From: Candidatus Marsarchaeota archaeon
GTDB lineage: Archaea; Micrarchaeota; Micrarchaeia; Micrarchaeales; Micrarchaeaceae
NCBI GenBank assembly: GCA_023473665.1
Contig: JAMCYM010000003.1
Coordinates: forward strand, 62,001-126,000
DNA: 64,000 bases
Reading direction: 5' to 3'
The translations under genes were made by a program, and so were the position numbers. Below are positions 8,934 to 18,327 of the stretch, one piece after another. Under the pieces are notes generated by a model. That model did not search any database. It had not been told where the DNA came from and was given only the letters and a program-made list of their open reading frames with translations. Each line of letters opens with the position of its first letter. The first letter of the stretch is position 1.

Positions 8934-11330
8934 CTACGCCTTGGTGAACGTCACGTTTCTTATGGCTACGGTCTCTCCTCCTGAAACCGATACTCCCTGT
9001 ACGAACAGCAGCGAGTTGCCGAACGGCCCAGATATCAGGCTGGTATTGAAGGCATAGTATGAGAGCCCTGTAGTGACGTTGAAATCAGCCAGTGTCTTGT
9101 AAGTGGAATTTGACGTTGGTATGCCTATCGTAAGCTTTGATGTGCCCTGCACGATAGACATTGCCTCGAACCTTACTGTGGTGTTGATGCTGTAGACGCT
9201 GCCTGTCGATATCTTATTCCCTATCTGCGTCGTGTTCGCATACGGCGCATATACGAGAAATGGGATGTAGCAGCCCAGCGAGCTGCAGCCGTAAGTGCTT
9301 GCAAGCCATAGCAGCTGCTCCGTGCCGTTCACGGCGTAATAATTCGGATATAGGTCTGGCAGGTAAGGATAGACGGCATACGTGCGGTATACGGAAGAGT
9401 TTATCGCGCTCGCCGTGCTGAAAGCTATCGTCGTGTTGTCGTTATACACAGGATTGCCGAAAACCCCAAACAGGTAGCTCTCCAGGCCGAGAAGCTCGGC
9501 GCTGGTATATGCGTTCTTGTTCACCACAACAAACGCGGTGTTGTAATTGTAGAGGCTGAGTAAGCTCTCTGCCGTCAGGTTCTCGTTGGCAGGCGTCGGA
9601 TACGTGAAGTTGCCCGATGTTTCCAGGTTCTGCGCCTGTACAGCCAGCGGCACATTGTCAATCAGTAATTGCTGTGTGCTGTTCGAGCGGGTTAAATCAC
9701 CGCCTACGAGCGGTTTGCCGGATATGGCAGAGTAATATGTGTTCAAGCCTGGGTAAAGGTCAGGCATTTGGCTTGCTTGGTCGGCAAGCGCAGGCAGTGC
9801 AAGCACGCTGAAGTTGCCCTTGAGCGCCGCTAACTGATGATACAGCTGCGGGACTGCGGCATTCGAGGATACGAGTTGCGCGAATGAGTGCGTTAGGCCT
9901 ATGCCCGGTGCTTCCACTATGAAGAGCACGGTGACTATGCAGGTGGCAAGCAAGGCCCTGCCCTTAGATGAGCGTGCATGGGTTTCAATGAGCTTGACGA
10001 AGCCCAGCGATGCGAGCATCGCCGTAGCGATGCTGAATATCATGAAGAACCTGCCCGGCTCCCTTATTATGTTGAATATGGGCAGGCCTTTGTAGAGCAG
10101 GTAAATGCCTGGTATGTGCGTCACGGCTCCGCCTATCTGCACGTACGGGCCCAAACTCAGCCATCCGAATACGATTGCTATCCCGAGCCAGAGCTTGTAC
10201 AGCCTGCGCTCCCTGTACATCCCATATGCCGCAAGCGCTATCACCGTATAACCTATATAGCCGATGCGTTCCGTCGGGTCGTACGAGAATATGCCAGAAA
10301 AGTAGCTCGTGCTGCCGTTCACGTTGAATATGCCGTTGAAGTAGCCGGGCACAAAGAAGGACGCTATTGGTATGCTCCACAGCTCATTGTTTGATGCAGT
10401 GTTCAGGTAGCTCGCCTGCTGCAGCCCTCCTTCTGCAGACACGCCGTGCAGTATCGGCACGAAGCCCCATGCCCCGAATATGAATGCCACTACGATTGCC
10501 ACTACGATTCCGATCCACAGATTCCTGCGCACGAGCAGCTTTCTGGTGCTCTTGCTTATGACATATGCGATTAGCACGGCCGCGAGCAGCAGCAAGACCA
10601 TGAGCCCCTGCTCTATGTCGCCCATGAAAACCGTAAGCACGAACGCTATGCCCAACCCGACAGCGCTGAGATACCTGCCGTCGCCTTTGAGCATGCGCAT
10701 GAAGAAATAGAGCGCAAGCGGTGCCCACCCTATGACTATCCAATCGATGTGCGCATATGCCTGCGCTACGTGGAAGGCACTGAACGCGAATACGAGCCCC
10801 GCGATGAACGCTGCGTATGCGTTGTTTGTCACGTACTTGGCAAGAACGTACATGCACAGCCCCGATATTACGAGTCCGAGCACAAGCATGGCGTTGTACG
10901 CAGCAGGCAAGCTTATCGCCTGGAATGGCGCGGTCACTATAGCGCCTATCGGCGACATGGTCTGGTAGATCAGGTTTGCGCCAAGCGGATAGAATAGCAG
11001 GTTTGTGCTCCAGATGCTATGGCCCTGCGCGACAGCGTGCACGACCCACCATATGTCCCAGAGATTCTGATAAGTGTCTCCGCCAAAGCCTGGCGCATAG
11101 GTTGTGAAGTGCGCCATTACCGGCGTGAACACCACAAGCGTAATAAGGAAGTAAGCGAACGCCGCATACACGTCTTCCATCCTTACATGGCGCGAAACGC
11201 CACGCAGGAAGCCTTTTGCCGCATTTCCGCTGCCCTTCCTCTGCCTTGCCGTGCCGTCTGCTGCGCCATGCACTGCTCCGGCCGGGCTCCCCGTCGCACC
11301 ATCGCTCCTTATTTCAGCTTCGCCTGCCAT
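8934..11330 (-). CDS. Large polytopic membrane protein, GT-C glycosyltransferase-like
   Basis: 798 residues. A disordered N-terminus of ~45 residues is followed by about a dozen membrane helices to residue ~480, then a ~300-residue extracytoplasmic domain rich in N-x-S/T. The first extracytoplasmic loop, with PGFGGDTYQNLWDIWW, has the acidic residue typical of GT-C enzymes that use lipid-phosphate sugar donors. It starts 113 bases from the divergently oriented flippase gene, so a shared role in surface glycan assembly or protein glycosylation is plausible. The enzyme class is inferred from topology, not a firm family match. Confidence 0.55.
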   Translation of the reverse strand: MAGEAEIRSDGATGSPAGAVHGAADGTARQRKGSGNAAKGFLRGVSRHVRMEDVYAAFAYFLITLVVFTPVMAHFTTYAPGFGGDTYQNLWDIWWVVHAVAQGHSIWSTNLLFYPLGANLIYQTMSPIGAIVTAPFQAISLPAAYNAMLVLGLVISGLCMYVLAKYVTNNAYAAFIAGLVFAFSAFHVAQAYAHIDWIVIGWAPLALYFFMRMLKGDGRYLSAVGLGIAFVLTVFMGDIEQGLMVLLLLAAVLIAYVISKSTRKLLVRRNLWIGIVVAIVVAFIFGAWGFVPILHGVSAEGGLQQASYLNTASNNELWSIPIASFFVPGYFNGIFNVNGSTSYFSGIFSYDPTERIGYIGYTVIALAAYGMYRERRLYKLWLGIAIVFGWLSLGPYVQIGGAVTHIPGIYLLYKGLPIFNIIREPGRFFMIFSIATAMLASLGFVKLIETHARSSKGRALLATCIVTVLFIVEAPGIGLTHSFAQLVSSNAAVPQLYHQLAALKGNFSVLALPALADQASQMPDLYPGLNTYYSAISGKPLVGGDLTRSNSTQQLLIDNVPLAVQAQNLETSGNFTYPTPANENLTAESLLSLYNYNTAFVVVNKNAYTSAELLGLESYLFGVFGNPVYNDNTTIAFSTASAINSSVYRTYAVYPYLPDLYPNYYAVNGTEQLLWLASTYGCSSLGCYIPFLVYAPYANTTQIGNKISTGSVYSINTTVRFEAMSIVQGTSKLTIGIPTSNSTYKTLADFNVTTGLSYYAFNTSLISGPFGNSLLFVQGVSVSGGETVAIRNVTFTKA

Positions 11331-11442
11331 CTATACATCTCATTGCTGCAAGAACCGCATTATAATAAAAGCAAGAACTCATTAATTTACACCTATAAAG
11401 GTTTTTATTGATGATGCAGCTGGCAGGTTAATTTAAATTTAT

Positions 11443-13053
11443 ATGCAGAAAGTCGAAGCAGCTACAGGAAGTGGGTATTTGGTCAATGCATCGAGCATGG
11501 AGGAGGAAAGCGCTCTTGACGTCGGCGTGCGCACTGCTAGCACTGCCAGCTTCGTGCTTGCCGGCAAGATAGTCTCATTCGCGCTTGGGGCTCTGACCGT
11601 CATAGTAATAGCGCGCATACTGGGCCCGAGCATCTACGGCATATACATACTTGCGGCTGCTGTCGCCGGCCTGTTCGGCTCGGTTGGCAGCATGGGCATA
11701 GCCACGGCTTTCAGCAAGTTCGGTGCCGAATACAGGGCGAGGCGCGAGCTGAATAAGGTCAGCGAGCTGGCCTCGAACGGTCACGCTGTGCTGCTTGCCG
11801 CAGGCATAGTCCTGGTGCTCATAACCATGGCTGCGAGCGTGCCAATCGCATCGTACTCATTGCACAATCCTCATGACGCGTACCTGCTGCAGGTGATATC
11901 GCTCAGCATACTGGCATCTATGCTTATGGGCGCCGGCTATTCGATGCTCATAGGCATAGGCAGGGCCTCTCATGCCGCGGCAGTCTCGATGACGGCGTCG
12001 GTGCTGCAGGCCAGCGTCGGCATATCGCTGGCAGTGCTGGGCTTCGGCGCGTTGGCTCCAGTGCTAGGGCTTGTGGTAAGCCAGGTCGGAGGCTACTTCG
12101 TTGCCATGGTGCTCCTTATACTCAGAGACGGCATATCTCTTGGCATGCCAACACTTGCAGGCATGCGCAAGCTGCTCTCGTTCTCCATGCCGGTTGCGCT
12201 CTACAATGTTTTTGGATCCGCGGTGAGCAGCGTCTCGCCACTCGTCCTAGGCATTTTCGCCACGACTGTCGTGCTCGGCAACTTCGGAATAGCGTCAAAT
12301 ACTAACGCGTTCTTCGACATAATTCTTGGCTCTATAACCATCACGCTGCTGCCTACGTTCTCTTCTACGCTGGTCAATTCGAAGCTGCGCTCGCGCATAG
12401 GCGAGTTCTTCAACTACTCGCTCTACATGGCCTTCCTAATGGTTACCCCTCTCATAATATTCGTCGCGGCCCTCGCAAAGCCAGTATCTTACGTTGCATT
12501 CAGCGGGCAGTACACGCTCGCGCCGGTCTACATAAGGCTGGTGGCGATAGGTCTGCTGATAAGCATAGCGGGCTCGTATGCCAGCACCCTCCTGATAAGC
12601 GCCAGCGAGGTGCGCAGGGTCATGAGATACGGCGGCCTGATCGCCATTGTGCAGCTGGCCCTCCTGTTCGTGCTGGTGCCGGAGTTCAAGGGCATCGGCC
12701 TGATCACGCTGCTCTTCATAATAACGCCGCTCGCGGGCGACATCCTATACATAAGCGGCATAGTGCGCGTATTGAAGGTGCGTTTCTCTCTCGGCAAGCT
12801 TTCGCGGGTCTTCCTGGCCAACGTCATCAGCATAGCCCCGGCCCTCCCGCTCAGCATCCTATGGGGCGGCAACTACATCCCGCTGCTAGCGACATCCGCT
12901 GCGGCGATGCTGCTGCTGTACACGCCGGTATTGGTGCTCGTAGGCGGCATATCCGAGAGCGACCTCGGGAGAATACGTGCGGTATCATCGAACGTACCCG
13001 TCGTCGGCAGGATAATAAACGCGCTGCTGGCTTACGGCTTCTTTGTAGGATGA
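11443..13053 (+). CDS. Polysaccharide/lipid-linked glycan flippase (Wzx/MATE-like, MOP superfamily)
   Basis: 536 residues with about 14 membrane helices and the N-terminal pattern AGKIVSFALGALTVIVIARILGPSIYG, characteristic of RfbX/Wzx-type polysaccharide exporters. It probably flips a lipid-linked oligosaccharide across the membrane. The ATG directly follows an AT-rich stretch (TTAATTTAAATTTAT), so the transcript may be leaderless. Its 3' end overlaps the oppositely oriented pyrG by 22 bases. Confidence 0.85.
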   Translation: MQKVEAATGSGYLVNASSMEEESALDVGVRTASTASFVLAGKIVSFALGALTVIVIARILGPSIYGIYILAAAVAGLFGSVGSMGIATAFSKFGAEYRARRELNKVSELASNGHAVLLAAGIVLVLITMAASVPIASYSLHNPHDAYLLQVISLSILASMLMGAGYSMLIGIGRASHAAAVSMTASVLQASVGISLAVLGFGALAPVLGLVVSQVGGYFVAMVLLILRDGISLGMPTLAGMRKLLSFSMPVALYNVFGSAVSSVSPLVLGIFATTVVLGNFGIASNTNAFFDIILGSITITLLPTFSSTLVNSKLRSRIGEFFNYSLYMAFLMVTPLIIFVAALAKPVSYVAFSGQYTLAPVYIRLVAIGLLISIAGSYASTLLISASEVRRVMRYGGLIAIVQLALLFVLVPEFKGIGLITLLFIITPLAGDILYISGIVRVLKVRFSLGKLSRVFLANVISIAPALPLSILWGGNYIPLLATSAAAMLLLYTPVLVLVGGISESDLGRIRAVSSNVPVVGRIINALLAYGFFVG

Positions 13054-14657
13054 GCCTGCATTGCATTACTTATGAACTCGACGAACAGCGGGGCCGGTGC
13101 CTCAGGCCTGGACTTTAGCTCCGGATGCGCCTGCGTTCCAATGCCGAAATGGCCCTTCCATTCGATAATCTCAACGAGCCTGTTGTCGGGGGTGGTGGCG
13201 CTTATCACAAGTCCTGCATTCTCTAACCTCTTTCGATATGCGTTGTTGAATTCGTACCTGTGCCTGTGGCGCTCGTAAACCAGAGCCTTGCCATAGGCCT
13301 TCCTTGCCATCGTGCCCTTGGTTATCTTCGAAGGCCATGCGCCAAGGCGCATTGTGCCTCCCTTCTGCCTTACTGTAAGCTGGTCCTCCATTATGTCTAT
13401 GACTTTGTGCTTGGCCTTTGGATTGAATTCTGAAGAGTTGGCGTCTTTCAGCATGCATACGTTCCTTGCGTACTCAATCGTCATGAGCTGCATGCCCAAA
13501 CACAGGCCTAGGAACGGCACACTGTGCGCCCTTGCATAGCGTATCGCATTGATCATGCCCTCTATGCCGCGGTTGCCGAAGCCTCCGGGCACCAGCACGC
13601 AGTCGCTGGCGCCAAGCCTCTTTGCTATAGCATCGTCGCCAATGCCCTCGAGCTCCTCCGATTCTATCCAATCCAACCTGAGCGAGGCGCGGTTCGCCAC
13701 TCCTGCATGCACGAGAGCTTCTTTGACGCTCGCGTACGAATCGTGCAGGCCGACGTACTTGCCCACTATGGCGACATTGACAGGCTTCCCCCCATTCTCC
13801 TCAGCGCTCCGAGCATAGCCGTTCCAACGCTTTAACGCCTCGTTGTCGAGCTTCAGGCCCTCGAACCCTAGCTCATGCAGGATCTCCTTGTCCAGCCTCT
13901 GCGCCATGAAATGTTGCGGCGTGGAGTAAATGCTCTTCGCGTCGTGGTCGTCTATTATGCGCTCCTTTGTCAGGTTGGAGAATAGCGCTATCTTGTCCCT
14001 GGCAGAGTCGCCAAGCTGCCTCTCTGACCTGCAGACTATGAAATGCGGCTGCACGCCGCTCTGCATGAGGCTCCTAAGCGCTATCTGCGTCGGCTTGGTC
14101 TTTTGCTCGCCGACAGTGCCTAGCTCGGGCACGTACACGACGTTCACGAACACCGTAGTGTGCCTCAGCGCCAGCTGCCTCATCGCCTCCACGAAGTAGC
14201 TGTTCTCTATGTCGCCCACTGTGCCGCCGACCTCTATGAGCATCACGTCCAGCCGGTTCCTCTTCGATACATCTTCTATCTTCTCGAGTATAAGGTCAGT
14301 GAGATGGGGTATTATCTGCACGTCCCTCCCTAAGAAGTCCCCGTTTCTTTCTTTCTTTATTATCTCGCTGAAGAGCTTGCCGCCCGTCATGGAGAAATCC
14401 TTCGTCATGCTCACGTTAAGGAAGCGCTCGTAGGTGCCGAAGTCCATGTCGACTTCGCTTTTGTCGTCGAGCACATATACCTCGCCATGCCTGAACGGGT
14501 TCATGGTCCCGCAGTCGTAGTTCAGGTAGCCGTCGAACTTCATCGGCATGGCCCTCAGGCCGTGCATTGCAAGCATCTTGCCCAAAGAAGCAGTCACTAT
14601 CCCTTTCCCTATCCCGCTCAGCAGCGAGCCCATCACTACTATGTATTCGGTTGGCAT
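13032..14657 (-). CDS. pyrG: CTP synthase
   Basis: About 541 residues from ATG at 14657; a GTG/ATG five codons upstream is possible but the family starts near here. The N-terminal synthetase domain has SGIGKGIVTASLG (P-loop-like) and the C-terminal glutaminase domain has GLCLGMQLM with the catalytic Cys, and a late H-x-E pair in AHPELKS. It converts UTP to CTP with glutamine nitrogen. The 3' end overlaps the flippase gene antisense. Confidence 0.97.
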   Translation of the reverse strand: MPTEYIVVMGSLLSGIGKGIVTASLGKMLAMHGLRAMPMKFDGYLNYDCGTMNPFRHGEVYVLDDKSEVDMDFGTYERFLNVSMTKDFSMTGGKLFSEIIKKERNGDFLGRDVQIIPHLTDLILEKIEDVSKRNRLDVMLIEVGGTVGDIENSYFVEAMRQLALRHTTVFVNVVYVPELGTVGEQKTKPTQIALRSLMQSGVQPHFIVCRSERQLGDSARDKIALFSNLTKERIIDDHDAKSIYSTPQHFMAQRLDKEILHELGFEGLKLDNEALKRWNGYARSAEENGGKPVNVAIVGKYVGLHDSYASVKEALVHAGVANRASLRLDWIESEELEGIGDDAIAKRLGASDCVLVPGGFGNRGIEGMINAIRYARAHSVPFLGLCLGMQLMTIEYARNVCMLKDANSSEFNPKAKHKVIDIMEDQLTVRQKGGTMRLGAWPSKITKGTMARKAYGKALVYERHRHRYEFNNAYRKRLENAGLVISATTPDNRLVEIIEWKGHFGIGTQAHPELKSRPEAPAPLFVEFISNAMQAHPTKKP

Positions 14658-14734
14658 AAGCGTATTGTGCAATAGATTAAAAAAACCTTGCGCTGCGCCA
14701 ACATTATTTTAGCTTGTTGCGCCAAACCAATTGC

Positions 14735-15313
14735 ATGGCAGATGATGCGTTGGCCAACGGCAAGGCACGTGTGTTCATTGGCGTTGAGCTCACGCGGGAA
14801 CTCAGCAGATCCGTACATTCTGCTGCTTTGGCACTTTCCATGCCGGGCGTGAGCATAGTCCAGGAAGAGAACCTCCACATAACGCTCGCCTTTCTCGGCG
14901 ACACGAGCGCGCAGGTGCGCGAGCGCATAACGTCGTTGCTGTCGGATCTTGAAATAACCCCATTCCTAATAACGGTGCGCGGGTTCGGCACGTTCGATGC
15001 AAAGAATCCCCGCGTCGTGTACGCTGGCATCGGAGAAGGAAGCAGAGAGCTGATTGAGATATACGACAGCATGCTCCCTGTGCTGAAAGACATTGGCATG
15101 CATGTCGAGGAGCGTGCCTACTCTCCGCACATAACGGTAGCAAGACTGCACCGCAGGCTGGGCAAGTCCTCCGCAGAAAGGCTTTTCGCCGCAATCGCAT
15201 CTGTGCATGAGCTGGGCTCCATGCGAATGCCCGGCGTAAGCCTGATACGCAGCGAGCTTAACCAAAACGGCGCGACTTACACACGCTTATTCCTCAAGGC
15301 CCCTTCGCCATGA
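14735..15313 (+). CDS. thpR: RNA 2',3'-cyclic phosphodiesterase (ThpR/LigT family)
   Basis: 192 residues from ATG at 14735. It has both H-x-T-x motifs of the 2H phosphoesterases: HITL (His48, Thr50) and HITV (His132, Thr134). These enzymes open 2',3'-cyclic phosphates, for example on tRNA halves, to 2'-phosphates. It is divergent from pyrG; its 3' end overlaps the oppositely oriented orphan by 20 bases. In many archaea thpR neighbours the CCA-adding enzyme gene; that is not the case here. Confidence 0.9.
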   Translation: MADDALANGKARVFIGVELTRELSRSVHSAALALSMPGVSIVQEENLHITLAFLGDTSAQVRERITSLLSDLEITPFLITVRGFGTFDAKNPRVVYAGIGEGSRELIEIYDSMLPVLKDIGMHVEERAYSPHITVARLHRRLGKSSAERLFAAIASVHELGSMRMPGVSLIRSELNQNGATYTRLFLKAPSP

Positions 15314-15932
15314 GCGAGCGCCTGAACTGGTCCATCGTGAGCCTGTTCATGAGTTCGCCCGGCCTGTATAACTTGTCCTCGATGAGCACGTTGAAGCTCA
15401 TGCCCTGCTTGGCATCGATTGCCACGTGTCTTGTATCTGTGCCGAAAAGGTCCGCTTCGACGACCGGTGCATGCAGCGATGCCAGGAAAGCGATGGCTTT
15501 CGAGAGCGCCCCTGTGTCCTGGCCGTCCTGGAGGCCTATGAGCCTCGCCTCGAGGTTTGGCTTTCTGAGCCCTGCCACGAAGCTCCTGAGCCGGCTCTCT
15601 GCTTTGCTGTAGTCAGAGAAAGTCCTGGCGCACGCCAGCGAGCAGGTATTTACGTCGTATATGCTGAGCATCAGGTCGTACGTTAGGTCCTTGCATGCGA
15701 GGTAGCGCCTCAGCCCCGAGCCTTCGCCCTCGTATCCAGTAGATTCCATTCCGTCAGTGCCTATGTAAAGCGCATTATCGAACGCCTCGATCTTGGAGCG
15801 CGACGCGTGCGGCCGCTCCTTTGAGCACATGCGGAGCGCCTTGCCCGAGCCGCCTTGCGCTTCCAGCGCCTCAGCCAGCTCTTTTTCGAAGCCCACCCTG
15901 CCACCTGACACCTTTATAAATATTTTTACCAC
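15294..15932 (-). CDS. Conserved-looking orphan protein, function unknown
   Basis: 212 residues starting at GTG (15932), with no membrane helix or signal. It alternates strands and helices throughout and carries several charged conserved-looking patches (SKIEAFDNALYIGTD, LFGTDTRHVAIDA). I do not recognise the family. It is tail to tail with thpR and head to head with rpo3. Coding bias looks like the neighbouring genes, so it is probably a real gene. Confidence 0.6.
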   Translation of the reverse strand: MVKIFIKVSGGRVGFEKELAEALEAQGGSGKALRMCSKERPHASRSKIEAFDNALYIGTDGMESTGYEGEGSGLRRYLACKDLTYDLMLSIYDVNTCSLACARTFSDYSKAESRLRSFVAGLRKPNLEARLIGLQDGQDTGALSKAIAFLASLHAPVVEADLFGTDTRHVAIDAKQGMSFNVLIEDKLYRPGELMNRLTMDQFRRSLMAKGP

Positions 15933-16027
15933 AATCTATACTTGCTGATTGCTCCTTAATCAGTTCCTATTGTGCCGTATAGTTATTAAGTATTTATTCG
16001 GCGGATCGCCTATGCAAAGATGACCTA

Positions 16028-16606
16028 ATGGAGATAAAGATAGAACCCATGGAAGAGAACGCGAAAACGTTCAGATTCAGGCTGAAGGGCGCAAGCCCAT
16101 ACTATGCGAACGCATTGCGCCGAGCCGCAATAAACAGCGTAAGCACATTCGCCATAGACACGGTGACGTTATACGAGAACACCAGCGCACTTTTCGACGA
16201 ATACATAGCGCACAGGATAGGGCTGGTGCCGATAGTTACCCCGTCCAAGGGCTATACCGACAAGGACGAGATACTGTTCTCCATTGAGGCCGAGGGCCCG
16301 TGCACAGTCTATTCGAAGGATCTCGAGAGCCGCGACAAGGAGGTAAAGGTTGCCATCCCCGGCATACCTATAATAAAGCTGGCCAAAGGCCAGAGAGTCA
16401 GGCTGGAGGGCAAGGCCCGCATGGGCACTGCCTTGAGACATGCCAAGTTCCAGCCAGGGCTTGTGACCTACGAAGAAAACAATGGCGTTTATGAATTCAC
16501 CGTCGAGGCCTTCGGGCAGATGCCGCCCAGAGAAATAGTTAATAAGGCTTGCGAGGCAATTAAGGAACAGATAAAGGATGTCGAGAAATTCGCTAAGAAG
16601 ATTTGA
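16028..16606 (+). CDS. rpo3: DNA-directed RNA polymerase subunit Rpo3 (D)
   Basis: 192 residues matching archaeal RpoD/Rpo3 (eukaryotic RPB3, bacterial alpha): YYANALRRAAINSVSTFAID at the N-terminal dimer interface and HRIGLVPIV a little later. The Cys-rich Fe-S insertion found in some archaea is absent. With Rpo11 it starts polymerase assembly. The stop is one base before tRNA-Leu, so the tRNA is processed from the same transcript that continues into ribosomal protein genes. Confidence 0.95.
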   Translation: MEIKIEPMEENAKTFRFRLKGASPYYANALRRAAINSVSTFAIDTVTLYENTSALFDEYIAHRIGLVPIVTPSKGYTDKDEILFSIEAEGPCTVYSKDLESRDKEVKVAIPGIPIIKLAKGQRVRLEGKARMGTALRHAKFQPGLVTYEENNGVYEFTVEAFGQMPPREIVNKACEAIKEQIKDVEKFAKKI

Positions 16607-16607
16607 C

Positions 16608-16725
16608 GCGGGGGTGGCAGAGCATGGCCAAATGCGCAGGACTGAGGATCGTAATTTTTAGCGAAATTATGTTTAGAACTCCTGTGTCTTTAGAGACTGC
16701 ATGGGTTCAAATCCCATCCCCCGCA
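16608..16725 (+). tRNA. tRNA-Leu(GAG) with a 31-nt intron
   Basis: Acceptor GCGGGGG (16608-16614) pairs with CCCCCGC (16718-16724), discriminator A at 16725, no encoded CCA. Anticodon stem CAGGA/TCCTG, loop CTGAGG..C, anticodon GAG at 16644-16646. The long variable arm and the T-arm ATGGG-TTCAAAT-CCCAT complete a class II tRNA of 87 nt after removal of the intron at the standard 37/38 site. It is embedded between rpo3 and eL18, as I recall for haloarchaeal versions of this operon. Confidence 0.95.
16648..16678 (+). other. tRNA-Leu intron (anticodon loop, 37/38)
   Basis: 31 nt. A bulge-helix-bulge can be drawn: CTGA (16642-16645) pairs with TTAG (16673-16676); the bulges are GGA and AAC, cut after their second base. 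The intron body folds on itself through CGTAATTT with AAATTATG. Spliced product has a normal seven-base anticodon loop. Confidence 0.85.
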
Positions 16726-16741
16726 TAACGAAGTGAAACGT

Positions 16742-17092
16742 ATGAAGCTGAATGTAGAGAGGAGCGACGTGAAGAGCTGGCTGGCCACCCTGGCGGATGC
16801 GCAGGGCGACGCCAAGAGAGCCAAGCTCTGGAAGCGGCTCTATAAGCTAACGGCCAGGCCCACGCGCAGGCGCGTCGAGGTTGACCTCTACAAGATAGAC
16901 AAAAATAGTAGCTCTGGCGATAACATAATAGTGCCTGGCAAGGTACTCTCTGCCGGGGCGCTTAGCCATCCGGTCTCGATAACCGCGATAGCGTTTTCAG
17001 GCAGCGCCACTGAGAGCCTTAAGGGCTCCAAGTGCGAGATAGTTGCGCTTCCTGAAATGATGAAGCGCAGCAGGCTGAAAATAATAATATGA
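16742..17092 (+). CDS. rpl18e: Ribosomal protein eL18
   Basis: 116 residues from ATG at 16742, which has GTGA five bases upstream; a GTG at 16733 is the alternative. It matches archaeal eL18 (DVKSWLATLADA..., VPGKVLSAGALSHPVSITAIAFS). Large-subunit protein. It lies 16 bases after tRNA-Leu and overlaps the uL13 start by four bases (ATGA). Confidence 0.95.
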   Translation: MKLNVERSDVKSWLATLADAQGDAKRAKLWKRLYKLTARPTRRRVEVDLYKIDKNSSSGDNIIVPGKVLSAGALSHPVSITAIAFSGSATESLKGSKCEIVALPEMMKRSRLKIII

Positions 17093-17553
17093 GTGCTTAC
17101 ATGGAAACAAAGCCGGAGCGGAAGGTTGAAGTGTATGACGCCAGCGGAATGGTGCTCGGCAGGCTTGCCAGCATCGTCGCGAAGCAGCTCGTGCTCGGCA
17201 AGAACGTCGCGGTGGTCAACGCCGGCAGGGCCGTGATAAGCGGAAAGGCCGGCGTGCTAGCCAGCAGGTACCGCACAAGGCTCAATCTGAAGGAGAGCGA
17301 GAACCCTGAGCACTCGCCCTACTGGTCAAGAAGGCCAGACATGCTTGTGAAGCGCATAATCAGGGGCATGCTGCCATACAGGCGCCCGAAGGGCAAGGAG
17401 GCATACAGCAGGCTTCGCGTGTTTACCAACGTGCCCGAGGGGCTTAAGGGAACGAAGCCTGTCGAGCTGGAAATGAAGAACCCAGCGCACATATACACAG
17501 GGTACGTGACTGTAGGCGAGCTCTCCAAGCTTCTAGGATACAGGGTCAAGTGA
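17089..17553 (+). CDS. rpl13: Ribosomal protein uL13
   Basis: 154 residues with uL13 features: YDASGMVLGRLASIVAK at the N-terminus, VVNAGRAVISG, and the basic RGMLPYRRPKGKEAYSRL region. Large-subunit assembly protein. Start overlaps the eL18 stop (ATGA) and the stop overlaps the uS9 start (TGATG), so the genes are translationally coupled. Confidence 0.96.
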   Translation: MSAYMETKPERKVEVYDASGMVLGRLASIVAKQLVLGKNVAVVNAGRAVISGKAGVLASRYRTRLNLKESENPEHSPYWSRRPDMLVKRIIRGMLPYRRPKGKEAYSRLRVFTNVPEGLKGTKPVELEMKNPAHIYTGYVTVGELSKLLGYRVK

Positions 17554-18089
17554 TGTTGATGGTTGAAAGCGCAGTTGATGCAATGAAGGACGCGCAAGTC
17601 GGGGTGCAGCCGCCAGCGGCAGCGCCGCAGGCCGACGAGCCGAAGCCGGCGCAGAAGAAGCCGAGCAAGCGCGCCGCGAAGCCGCAGGTTGTATTCGCAA
17701 AGAGCAAACGGAAGGAGAGCGTGGCGCGGGCGTCAGGCCGCAAGGGTTCCGGCTCGATACGCATCAACTCAAAGCTTATAAGCGTCTACGAGCCAAAGGA
17801 GCTGCGCGCGATCATGCTCCGGCCGGTCTACGTGTCTGACATGACTAAAGAGCTTGCGCACAAAATAGACATAAGCGTCAATGTGAGCGGCGGTGGAGTG
17901 AGCTCGCGGGCGCAGGCCGTCAGTGGCGCAATAGCCAGGGTCATAATGGGATTCTCCAATGGCGATACCGTCAAGAAGGAATACCTGCGCTTCGACAGGA
18001 GCCTGGTAATAGACGACCCGAGGCGCGTAGAGCCGAAGAAGTTCAGGGGCCCGAAGGCAAGGGCTAGGACACAAACCTCTTACAGATGA
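17553..18089 (+). CDS. rps9: Ribosomal protein uS9 with N-terminal Ala/Pro/Lys-rich extension
   Basis: 178 residues. From about residue 45 onward it is a normal archaeal uS9 (VVFAKSKRKESVARA..., ending GPKARARTQTSYR, the C-terminal tail that reaches the ribosomal P site). The first ~45 residues are an added low-complexity segment rich in Ala, Pro, Gln and Lys; uS9 is normally about 130 residues. A downstream ATG at 17580 would still keep most of the extension. Coupled to uL13 by a one-base overlap. Confidence 0.94.
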   Translation: MLMVESAVDAMKDAQVGVQPPAAAPQADEPKPAQKKPSKRAAKPQVVFAKSKRKESVARASGRKGSGSIRINSKLISVYEPKELRAIMLRPVYVSDMTKELAHKIDISVNVSGGGVSSRAQAVSGAIARVIMGFSNGDTVKKEYLRFDRSLVIDDPRRVEPKKFRGPKARARTQTSYR

Positions 18090-18102
18090 TGTTGGTGATT
18101 GA

Positions 18103-18303
18103 ATGATGATGCCGGTGAGGTGCTTCACGTGCGGCGCGGTCTTGGCTGACCGCTGGGAGGAATACGCCAAGCGCGTCAACGTCGAGCACGAGGATTCAGC
18201 AAAGGTGCTCGATGACATGGGCATAAAGCGGTACTGCTGCAGGCGCATGTTCATAAGCAACGTCGAGCTCATCGACGAGTTCATGGAAACGGGAAGGAAA
18301 TGA
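18103..18303 (+). CDS. rpo10: RNA polymerase subunit Rpo10 (N)
   Basis: 66 residues with the invariant zinc site of Rpo10/RPB10: VRCFTCGAV (CxxC) near the start and YCCRRM (double Cys) in the middle. ATG at 18103 is preceded by GGTGAT at 18094-18099. Part of the polymerase assembly platform with Rpo3. Rpo6 (K), often next, is not present here; tRNA-Pro follows instead. Confidence 0.96.
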   Translation: MMMPVRCFTCGAVLADRWEEYAKRVNVEHEDSAKVLDDMGIKRYCCRRMFISNVELIDEFMETGRK

Positions 18304-18327
18304 TGGCGCTAAGGAATCAATTAACAC

